Assembly (NCBI GenBank): GCA_963922205.1
Contig: CAWUHX010000218.1
Coordinates: 62,001-126,000 of the forward strand
Length of the DNA: 64,000 nt
Source of the DNA: Romanomermis culicivorax
Taxonomy: Eukaryota; Nematoda; Enoplea; Mermithida; Mermithidae
Direction: 5' to 3'
Below the pieces are notes generated by a model that searched no databases, was not told where the DNA came from, and saw only the letters and a list, made by a program, of their open reading frames with translations. This document shows, piece after piece, positions 10,885-20,052 of the stretch (the first letter of the stretch is position 1; the number at the start of each line of letters is the position of its first letter). The translations under genes were made by a program, and so were the position numbers.

Positions 10885-11799
10885 TCACCCGGTGGACTGA
10901 TTTGGTGTTGACGGCTGTGGAGGCGGCGTCTGTTGGATTGGCGCTGGTGCACATTGCTGGGCCGTAAGCTTCGCTACGTGGGCCGTTAGCCTGGCCATTT
11001 CCTGTTTCAAGCGGCGAACCTCATCGGCGGAGGATGACGACATTTGAACGTTGCTCTGACGACTGTTAGCGCTTCTGTTAGGCATTTCGGGATTATATCC
11101 GGCGTGTTTAGGTTCTGAAGAGAAAACGGCGTTAGATGGTGCGGTGTACCGAATCTCGTCCCGAAAGATTTGGGATTCTGCGTAACAGGCTGCCTTGAGT
11201 GTCTCTTCAAGAGTCGTAAACTCCCTAAACTTGATACTATCTCGGAGGACCGGTTTCAATCCTCGCAGAAAGATAGGTTTGATGATAGAATCTCTGACAT
11301 CCGTCGGGAGATCTGGATACGCTACCCTGGATAGTCTCTTGAGGTGCTCAAGGTAGACTATCACGGACTCTGTCGGCTTCTGCAGGCGATCTTGGATCAG
11401 CTGCTGATGCAGATCAGAGTCGCTCGCTACCGGTAAATCTCTCTGTAGAAAAGCCATAAACTCTTCGTAGCGGGTAGGTATTGGAGTGCTGCTACTAAAG
11501 TCCCGGTAGGAGGCAAGAGCAGGACCCGTAAGGCATGACTCCAGAAAGGTGATTTTATACGCATGATCCGTTTCGCTTACACCCTGGAGTGTAAAGAAAC
11601 GAGTAAGATGCGACATAAAATCAGTGATAGACTCACCAAAAGCACCGGAGAAGGTTGGAGGGGCCATAAAGCTGGACACGGGAGGGTGCCTCCGACCATT
11701 CATGGCCTCTAACTTTTGGTTGAGGGGTCCAAGAGCATTTTCAAATGCTGCCTGGACCTTGTTCTTGATCTGTGAAGGGAGATCAGTTTCCGACTTCAT
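10885..11799 (-). CDS. Gag (matrix/capsid region) of element A
   Basis: About 304 residues with a Ty3/gypsy Gag capsid signature: PPTFSGAFGESITDFMSHL, LQGVSETDHAYKITFLESCL, GPALASYRDF, and a helical C terminus (VRRLKQEMARLTAHVAKLTA) with coiled-coil character. Met at 11799 is the first in-frame AUG; the frame is open without Met for some 50 codons upstream. The ORF closes with UGA at 10885-10887, then continues in the same frame into a CCHC zinc knuckle, so the nucleocapsid part lies after the stop. Gag of element C at 34797-35699 is homologous (LQGMKDTD...LGGMALAKF) and shares the UGA position. Gag would assemble the intracellular particle. Confidence 0.88.
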   Translation of the reverse strand: MKSETDLPSQIKNKVQAAFENALGPLNQKLEAMNGRRHPPVSSFMAPPTFSGAFGESITDFMSHLTRFFTLQGVSETDHAYKITFLESCLTGPALASYRDFSSSTPIPTRYEEFMAFLQRDLPVASDSDLHQQLIQDRLQKPTESVIVYLEHLKRLSRVAYPDLPTDVRDSIIKPIFLRGLKPVLRDSIKFREFTTLEETLKAACYAESQIFRDEIRYTAPSNAVFSSEPKHAGYNPEMPNRSANSRQSNVQMSSSSADEVRRLKQEMARLTAHVAKLTAQQCAPAPIQQTPPPQPSTPNQSTG

Positions 11800-13599
11800 G
11801 TCCGATTTTTCGTTCTCCCGTAAGGTGGTTAGAACAGACGTTCTTGCCCGTGAAGCAATTAAGTCAAATTGAATAGAGAGCGGCTCACTGGTCTGTACAG
11901 GCTGGGTACTGAGACCGCAGGAACGACGAGGTGTCTCTATTGTGTAAAGTGAAAATGAGTACTACTTTTGAATTCGCGGCAAAAGAGCGCGTGGATTCGA
12001 AAAACGCGTGCGCGACGGCGTTTGTGATGTAAACTTGATTTAGTTTAAGACTAGCGACCACAAAAATGGAGCTAGAATGGGAATAGGATTGTAAGATGCA
12101 AGATCAGAGTACACCAGGGTGACGCAGAAGGGAATTTATCTGGTCTCCCGTGATGGATATAGACATGGCCTGAGATATGGGGGAATCGATCCCGACCAAA
12201 AGGATGTAGAGTTGGGGCCTGGACCTGGCAATTAGAATAGTCGAAAAGGGCAGAAAAATAGGTGTAAGAGGAGAGAAAAAGGCGGTTTTCCTGCCAAGAA
12301 ATAAGATGACGGATGAACCCGCTCAGGAGGTATTTTTCCTGGAGGTTCGACCGTTTGTACTAGTTTACAAACCTCGGGGCGAGGCGGACTCGTAGCCGGC
12401 AAGGTCCCACTCACCAGGAGTAGCGCATAAAGTGGAATAAGGTGAAAAGGATGTGGACAACTGAAAGTGAACTTAAAAGGGAGCAATAAATAGGGACAAA
12501 ACTAATTTACAAACCCAGTTACACAAAGGGGTCGCGCAGTTACGCAATGGGCCTCAACGCCAGGAGCGATTGCGATCTCTGTACAGTGTGAAGGACTATA
12601 CAGAGGTTCCGTGCTGGACGACATTCGCAAGTAACTTACAGCCATGTCGGAAACGGGAGCCCGCATTCCGAACAGAAAGGACACTCTCCAGGAGTATTAT
12701 ATACAGCTGGTGGCCGGGTTGCCGATCACTGAGATGTAATGAGGCTCGCAGGTCACACAGTGGAAGAGAGAGAGAGAGCACGGGTACCAAGGGTGCTATT
12801 CTGACACACTCAGTCAGTTAAGATGAATTACTCTGGATGTTTTGAGGGTGTACCCGAAAACATCTAAGGGATCACGGGTACAAGGTGTCCCTGGGTGAAT
12901 TATTGAGTGTAAATAACTGAGGCGGACCCAGTTATGTATCGAGGCGTACTCAATACCTTCGCTGAGGCGGACTCAACGGTGCCTATTACATTACATGACT
13001 AACAGGGGGTGGACTGCGGAGGCGGACTCTGGGTCAGTGGCGACTCTAGCACGGGCATCATTAAGCCAGTTAACGAAGGCGTTCAAGTGAATGAAATATG
13101 ACAGGGGGTCCTATACACTCTAGGCCCAACTGGAGGCTGTGCCGCGGTCCCTCGGGAACCACTATGGCAGGGACACTAAAGAAGATCTATGTATGACAGC
13201 TCTATGAGATGAAAGAGAATGAGTGAATATAGATAAGAAATTTACAAGAAGGCTGCTGAACCCTTGCAGATGTCAGACACAGGCAGTACCGACTGCAAAT
13301 GCCTGCTGTCTACACGAGTCAAACAACCAACCCAGCTGAGGCTGAGTGTAACTCGTTCAAACCTGCAGTTAAAGCTTGAAAGCAGTCACGTGCTGATCAA
13401 CAGTGCCGCTACCCGGGCGGACAACCTGATCAGTATGCAGACTAGAGAGCATCTCAGGTGGTGTATGTATGTGGACTGATGTTTCCCAGGCATCAGTCCC
13501 AGACACACACCAACCCTTTGACCAGAGAGGTAGGTGATAGGACTATGTGCCAGTGACCACCTACGCCTCAAGTGGAATACTCCTAGGGCCGACAGTAAC

Positions 13600-14305
13600 C
13601 TGGTGCTGACGTCAAAAGGTAGGGGTATGAACCAACACATGACCTTGGTGCTGACTGCAGGTGCCTGGGATAAGAGTATTCAAGTATCTTGTCCCAGTTG
13701 CAGACGCCAGGGGTAAGTGCTTAAGGCCAGCAGATCCCTGCAGTAGCACGTAATGTTACCATTGCGGACGTCAGAAATAGGATCATGTAACCTCAATTCC
13801 TGCTGCGAGAACATGATACATTGTCATTGCTGACGTCAGCAATAGGGCCCTGAAGCCAACTATCGGTATACAGCAACACGTGATGGTGCCGTTGCTGACG
13901 TCAAAAGGTGGAACCGAGGGTCTGATACCTTAAGTCAATGACATGAGATGCAGTTGTTGCAGACGTCAGATGTGGCACCGGTAAGACCTGCACATCTTTG
14001 AATAGTGACACGGTGCGTCACCATTGCTGATGTCACAGATGGGGTGCAGGGAACCAGCGGAACCTGTTGCAACAATGTTAGCTTCAGCTGTTGCAGACGT
14101 CAGGAGTCAGTACTGCAGGAGTATTAACTTAAACGACCACACATAATGTCACCGTTGCTGACGTCAGGAGTAGAACCCGGAGGGCTACCCACCCCTTAAA
14201 GCAACAGCAAGTGAAGCGGCTGTTGCAGACGTCAGTGGTTGCATCCGTGAGGCTGAACTACACAACAACAACAACCCGTAACGTTGTTGTTGCTGACATC
14301 AAAGA
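13600..14305 (-). repeat. 66-bp periodic array centred on TGACGTCA / AGACGTCA motifs
   Basis: The core octamer starts at 13607, 13702, 13766, 13831, 13896, 13961, 14028, 14095, 14159, 14227 and 14294. After the first gap, spacing is 64-68 bp. Perfect TGACGTCA palindromes occur at 13607, 13831, 13896 and 14159, and AGACGTCA at 13961, 14095 and 14227; the others differ by one or two bases. From 13831 on, 'TTGCTGACGTCA' and 'TTGCAGACGTCA' forms largely alternate. The palindrome equals the CRE/ATF consensus; a regulatory role is inference. Confidence 0.85.
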
Positions 14306-15119
14306 ACATGACCCGTAAAGTCTATGGTCTAGATGCAACAACCCGAGAATAAAAGAGAGCAGACCTTATAGTAAGTAGAAATGAGAAAGAGAGAGAAACT
14401 TACGTAAGGGTGTCATACTGTAGTGGTGGCATCAGAAAACAGAATTTTTTTTTTGTACCACCCAGATGACTGAAGAAGAAATGTGGGGGGAAAAATAACA
14501 GAAAAGCAGAAAATAGGAGATTTGGACATACGCGTGTTAAATGTGTAAACAGTAGGTGTAAAGTTTTTGGGGCCGGAAAAGTGAGCAATTCCGACAGTTT
14601 CCGCCGACATACAAAAATACTGTACACAATTAACAGATCGCAGCCATGTATGACGTCCAGAATCATACTTGGAGGGTGTACTGTATCATGGGGTCATGGA
14701 CCACTGACAGTCAGGAGAGGCCGTCAACCCCTACAGCTGTGATACCAGTACCCGCGTATGGGTATACTGTAGTTACAGTACGGGAATGGACACAGGCGTA
14801 CTGTAACGGCACCCACCCTGAGGGTTACAGTATACCACCCAAAATGAGAGAGGGGGGGGGAAATAAAGGGAAAAGAGACAAATCAGGTAGTTTACAACAC
14901 AGAGTAAGTATGTAGAATATACAGGATTATTCAGAGGAGAAATACAGAATACTCGATATATAACTCGACTCTGGGGCAAATAACTCGACTCTGAGGACAT
15001 TTAACTCGGCTCTGGGGATAAATAACTCGACTCAGAAGGAATTTATTACTCAAAGGGGCAATACACACGCATGAGATAATTATTTACACATATAGGTCAC
15101 ATTTAGATCACTCGTAAGG

Positions 15120-15440
15120 GGGATTTCCGTCTTACAGTAATTAAACTCGATTTTAAGGGACAAATTCCCGACCTACAGTAATAACTCTCGGTGGCACAGG
15201 AAAAATTTCCGACTTACAGTAATAACACTCGACTTGAGGGGAAGTTTCCGACCTACAGTAGCGGTAAACCGAAATAAGGGACATTCCCGACCCATTAGGC
15301 AGTAAACCCGAATTTGGGGGGGTCTCCGACTTATTGGATGGCTAGTACCCGATTTTAAGGGGCTTGTCCGACTTAAAATGGGGATTGACTCGACCTGGGG
15401 GTAGTTCCGACCCAAGGGTAAAGTTTTTGCACTTAAGGGC
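15120..15440 (-). repeat. 40-bp periodic array next to the primer-binding site
   Basis: 'TTCCGACYTA'-type boxes recur at about 15126, 15167, 15208, 15248, 15286, 15327, 15366 and 15405 (38-41 bp apart). They alternate with 'ACTCGAYTT.RGGG' boxes. A looser set of 'actcgactctgggg' units continues at 14950-15040. Confidence 0.8.
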
Positions 15441-15459
15441 GAGTGCCAGACTTAAGGTC

Positions 15460-15477
15460 GATTTTCCAGCCTCGCCA
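15460..15477 (-). promoter_or_regulatory. Putative tRNA primer-binding site of element A
   Basis: The minus strand directly after the 5' LTR reads TGGCGAGGCTGGAAAATC. It starts with the TGG expected opposite a tRNA CCA end and abuts the LTR without a gap. The tRNA species was not identified. Confidence 0.6.
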
Positions 15478-16899
15478 TGTCACATTTTACCCCATGTCAC
15501 GTGTATGACATGTTTAATTGGGAGAGCTGGGGAGGTTTGGGTATCACATCAGGTAATACCGTGTTTTAGACGTCACATTGATGGTGAACCATATCAGATT
15601 GATCCTATTACAGTGAGTAATAGGCTGTGACTCCTGATGGATACTGGCATTTTCCCCAGTCTTCCCTGGTTGGCGTTGGGGCCTAACCTGGCGAATGGTG
15701 GCTATAGAGAGGTCTATAGTTGGTTCTCTGGTGTTGTCCTGGGGTCTTACTGTAGGGTAATGGACAACGCTGCCAGGCTAGGTGCGACAATCCCCGAGTC
15801 CTACTCAGTGAGAGTGGGGACAGGGTCACCCGTAAAATGACCTAATTTGTGGGACCCGGTTATGAACCAGACAGCCCCTTTTTTAGCCCGAACCTGAGAG
15901 GTGGAGGCCCTACTTATCTGTGGAAAACCCGGGAAACCGACTTAAGAAGGGTTCCCCAACAAATACCCCACAAATAACAATAATCCCCTGAGAAGACTCA
16001 CCTAGTCCTGTTTCTCAAGCGATTCGACGAATCGGGCAGCAAGTCCCTGGATACTTTCGGTCTTCTGGCACTGGAGCAGGGGGATGGGATCCACACGAGT
16101 CCTAGTGGCGAGTCTCGGTTATCGGGAGGCGATTCTCCAACGTTTCTCTGTGAACCGGGGCGGTCGGACACCTGGCACTGATGGGCAGCGGGTACTGTAG
16201 ATGGGTAAGCGGCGGACGCAGTAACCGGGTATAAATTTATGCAAATTTATTTAATGTAAGGCGGCGGACGCAGTGAGGGTTATTCAAATTTATTCAAATT
16301 AGGCAACGGGGGGCGGATGCTGACAACAAATCGGACGCAGGGGTAAAACCCAGGAATGAGCGAGCAACTAAAGAAACATGTCCTTTTAAGGACATGTTTG
16401 GCTACAGCTGCAGCTTGGGCGGAGTTTCTCGGCGTCCAAGCTAACTTCTGCAGCTAGACGCGATGCAGAAGATGCCTATGAGCACATAGACATTTTTCGT
16501 TCACATGCGTTTAGCACTGAGGCCGACTGCAGTGCCTATGCTAAGCATATGAACGTCTTTAGCTAAACTTCTTAGCTAGTCCTTTTTGCGTAACAAAAAC
16601 GATGCTAATTTTTGGTGATAAGAGGTGCATGGAATGCACCAAAAATAGCCATGTGCTCGTGGAGCACGACTGGTGGAAGTTTTTAGCTAAAGGGCCTACT
16701 GTAGCCCGCGTTCATAAAGAAATTAAAATACAAAAAACGAAACATAAAAATGCATAAAAAATATAAAAACGAACACAAAATGCATGTGTAAAAATGAAAT
16801 AAACGAAAACATGAATCAGTAATAAACGAAACATGAAAAAATAAATTGTTGACATGATTTGAATCACGTGATGTCGGAGAAATTGAGCGGCATGTGACA
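15478..16899 (-). repeat. 5' LTR of element A
   Basis: 1422 bp, same ends and length as 680-2101, followed by GTTG (16900-16903), which matches the GTTG at 676-679. It would hold the promoter for the minus-strand transcript. A TATA-like ATAAATTTATA occurs in the AT-rich part near 16230-16250, but I cannot place the start site. Confidence 0.95.
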
Positions 16900-16903
16900 G
16901 TTG

Positions 16904-17290
16904 CATAACAAATAGCATTTGCATAACTATAATACCGTAAGGTTGGGAATTCTCACATTTTTTAGTTTTATTTTGTTTATTTACGAGACTTAAAATGTAT
17001 CGGCCCAGGCATAAAGCAACTTCATGGTTAAACATTCATTACACGCGGAATACAGTACCCTATAATTTGGTATAAAAGTGTTTTCCCTGTTATGCATTCT
17101 ACACTTTTCAGGAAGTTTTACAATGTCAAAAATTCGACCGTAAAAAGGTGTTTTTGCGCAGAAAAGACTATTTACTGTTGAAACTCATAAGAACCAAAAG
17201 TTTTCTTATGCAAATGGATAGTTTAAGGTGTCTTCTAGTTGCCTACAAAAAATTATGAAACTTCATGCGCCTCTAGTGGCCTAAATCTAC
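16904..17290 (+). repeat. Dispersed repeat R2, copy 1, right half
   Basis: Collinear with the reverse complement of about 32330-32740 (for example 'ggttgggaattctcacattttttag' and 'ataatttggtataaaa.tgtttt'). Continues the R2 copy interrupted at 679. Confidence 0.8.
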
Positions 17291-18545
17291 AAAAACTGCT
17301 AACTACTTGAGTCGATAAATTTTAATTTTCAAATTTTCGATCAAACAATGTTGGTTTTTCTCTGAATTAGAGCTTTCGGATTAGATTGTAGTAAATTATT
17401 GGGACTGGATATAAATATAAAAACGAAGCACTGCAAGCTTTTGAGGCCATCGGTTTAAAACGAATCACTTTCCGTCTGAAGGTTTGGATCATATTATACT
17501 AGTTTATTAGAATATGCCCCGATGGGGCAGAAAAAAGAAGAATATACTTGCTTGGATGTTACCAAGCTAGAAAAACAAGTGGACTAGATTTTTGAGAACT
17601 TGGGTTAAAGTTGGCAAAAATTCACTTTCGTTATATAGAATTTTCATTCTTTCTCAAAATAAATTTTCCATGTCTATGGAAAAGTGTATTCTGCAGCTGA
17701 GTGCATCAACACACTTTCCAACCATACATGTGCAACTCCAAAATTTTGAGGAGGGCAGTTGGGTGGACCCTGGTTTTTTGACGCATCGTGCATTTTGCCC
17801 ATTCTCCTGGCATCAGCTACATTTCTGTATGAAAATTATATGCACGTGACTTCGAATGTAAAGAAATGGTAAAGCAGTAGCGTATTCTAACTCCCGACTG
17901 ATTCAAAACATCCCCCTCTCACACTAGCTGAAAAAGGGTGAAGGAGGCATATTATAATCATTTTCAGGACTATAAAGAAACCTGAGGTTGGTTGCACTAA
18001 CTCAACATGAAGATAATCTCAACATTGGGACTAAATTGATGATCCTGAGTTTGGGCTAATCACAATGTCCAAATTATTTTCTTCTAGTGTACAAATAATA
18101 CTCACTCCAAGATTATCTAATACTGAGGTTTAAGTTGGAGTTTGAGAATTGCACAAATTTTCATATTTATTTGCTTTAGGGATAAGAAAATTATGCCAAA
18201 ATGTTAGTGCGACCAGACAGCTCGAGCTGGGGATAATCTCGACATTAAGCTCGTTCTTGCCTGATGACATTCGAATTATAACAAACTTGAGATCAAACCG
18301 AGTCACCTTATTGTTCGAGATTATCTTGAGCTCGAGCTTAGACCCCCTTAGTGCAAATGAGCCTTGGTTACAGTCATTGAGCACCGATCTGCAAATGAGA
18401 GAACAGAGTAAAGCATACAAAAATGTGTCGGGGTTGCCACAGGTGCAGGTGTTCAGCTTCCGGCGTTGGTGCGCAGGCAGTAGGACACGGCGAAAAGTGG
18501 TGGAAAAAGATAAGAAAATTTACATAGAAGGATGTAGCCACTGTT
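17291..18545. other. No gene recognised; possible MITE at about 17975-18375
   Basis: AT-rich sequence without a credible ORF. Around 17975-18375 the word 'gataatctc(a/g)aca' and its reverse complement recur. The outer parts ('ggttggttgcactaa' and the reverse complement of 'ttagtgcaaatgagcc') form a weak inverted repeat, which would fit an old MITE. No target duplication was found. Confidence 0.3.
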
Positions 18546-19740
18546 TTGCGGGTTTTTGTGTTTTTATTCATTCTGGTTAGTATTATGATTTTTATTGGAG
18601 TGTCGCCGTCAAACGTCATTTATTTTATAATTCTATTATTGTTTTTGGCATGGCCCGTTGCATTCCCAATACGCGAAGATCAAAGGGAACGAGTCAACCC
18701 GAAAGATTTACGAATAAACGCCTTGGAGAAAAAGGTTGAATTATTAATTAAGGTAATTGAAAGCCCGCAGGATCGCGAAAAAGAAAAAGAAGAGGGTCAA
18801 CAAAAGAAGATAAGTGAGTCTTCTTACTTAGAAAGTAGAGTAGAAAGAGTAAATGAACCTAAGAGAGAGGTTCAATCAGAAGTTAAGTAAGGTCTCAAGA
18901 GAATAGAGACAAATATTCTAGTAGAGATAAAAGTTGGACTGAGGAACCACAGAGTTTGAGGAATGCTAAGCAAGCACAATTAAATGCCTATGGTTACTCA
19001 GAAAATAGAAAGTCTAGGGAAAGGAAGGTGACTATCTGGGACGAATCGTCCCAGGGAGAGGATAGATTTTCTCGTCCTACTCCTTGGAGAGATACTGCAC
19101 ATAGAGCCAATCCTAGCCCTGAGAAGAGGAGAAAGAGGAAATCAAAGAGTAGAAAGAGATCTCACAGATTGAGAGCTAGGAGTAGTCTTTACTCAGACAG
19201 GGATAATAGTAGTTCATCTACGTCAAACTCTAGCTCAAGCACAGAAGTGGATGTGAGAGATGTGGTAAAGGCCTTGAAACATAGACCTTTACATGATAGT
19301 ATAAAGCCAACAGAGGCACTCAAATTTTTCACTGATCTGGAAAGTGAGTTTCTGGAAAATACTACGGTTAAGATCAAAAGGGAATGTTTGAGAAGGTTGT
19401 CTCAAAATACGGCTAGGAGGATAGCAAGAACATCCTCAAGTTATATAGAAGCGCGGAGAAATATTTTAAAGTATCTCCCGCCAACTTATGACTTGACGAT
19501 GCTCAAAAGGGAGCTATTCAATATGAAACAGGAAGAAGGCGAGTCAGCCTTGGAGTTTTTAAAGAGGTTGAGCAATCATGTGGATCTGGTCTATGCAGAT
19601 CAGACAGATCAAGTAAGGCAAGAGAATATTATTAATGCATTTATTTAAAAGAGTAGTCTGTTATATCAGATGGAGTTGCAGGACGTATTGCCATCCATAA
19701 AAACATGGCAAGACCTTGCATACGCTGTAACACAAATTGA
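18546..19740 (+). pseudogene. Element B gag remnant
   Basis: The first frame (to 18890) has a hydrophobic N terminus, probably non-coding readthrough, then a coiled-coil-like stretch ([20 protein letters not shown]). The second frame (about 18887-19648) carries a basic region (KRRKRKSKSRKRSHRLR), a Ser-rich stretch and a capsid-like helical part (ALKFFTDLESEFLENT, LPPTYDLTMLKRELFNMKQ, ESALEFLKRLSNHVDLV). It runs through a TAA at 19646 into about 30 more sensible codons before another frameshift at an A-run near 19738. Gag identity rests on position and composition plus the capsid-like helices, so confidence is moderate. Confidence 0.65.
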
Positions 19741-20052
19741 TAAAAAAATATAAGAACGTTTTTACTACTTTTGGAGCCAAGGATAAACCCATTGTAGTGA
19801 ACCAAGTTGTAGCTATGGAGGAGAAATGCCCGGAAATTGCTTTTGTAGGCAATGCTCCATATGGAAGTACTAAAAAGTATAACCAGAGAAGTCAAGACCA
19901 CAAAATCAGTTGCAAAAGGCAGTGGAAGAGGAGAGAAGTGAAGAGAATGGTGAAGAGGTGCAACCTGGCCCCTCAACTCGTGATGTCAAAAAGACTAATG
20001 AGGAGCAGGCCAAGGAGTCATTTTAGCTATTCTCTCAAAGGAATGGCTACAA

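Larger units (their letters stand above)
11800..15477 (-). other. Long leader of element A, no convincing gene
   Basis: Between the 5' LTR and gag lie 3.7 kb without a believable ORF. Recognisable content includes the primer-binding site, a 40-bp periodic array (15120-15440) and a 66-bp periodic array with CRE-like palindromes (13600-14305). Scattered 'gaggcggactc' motifs begin at 12381, 12919, 12941, 12964 and 13019, and there is a GA microsatellite near 12765. The length is unusual for a Ty3/gypsy leader. Confidence 0.8.
680..16899 (-). mobile_element. Element A: full-length Ty3/gypsy-type LTR retrotransposon with env-like and tandem protease domains
   Basis: Both ends carry a 1422-bp LTR (680-2101 and 15478-16899) beginning TGTCAC and ending GTGACA, flanked by a 4-bp duplication GTTG. 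By eye the LTRs differ at roughly 20-25 positions, so the insertion is fairly young. The coding strand is minus. Order is 5' LTR, primer-binding site, 3.7-kb leader with two periodic arrays, gag, UGA, zinc knuckle and acidic/proline-rich segment, ORF in the -1 frame, env-like glycoprotein, retropepsin 1, RS-rich linker, retropepsin 2, RT, RNase H, integrase, about 0.55 kb 3' region, 3' LTR. Domain families are assigned from motifs; the gene order is read directly. In-frame UGA codons occur at 10885-10887 and 3640-3642. I saw no clear polypurine tract beside the 3' LTR. Confidence 0.95.

Noticed and set aside
13600-14305. CRISPR-like array
   Set aside because: The repeated core is only 8-12 bp and imperfect, spacers are not unique inserts of fixed type, there are no cas genes, and the host is an animal.
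18546-18620. N-terminal hydrophobic segment of the first element B frame as a signal or membrane segment
   Set aside because: It precedes gag without a supporting context and probably reflects T-rich untranslated sequence.
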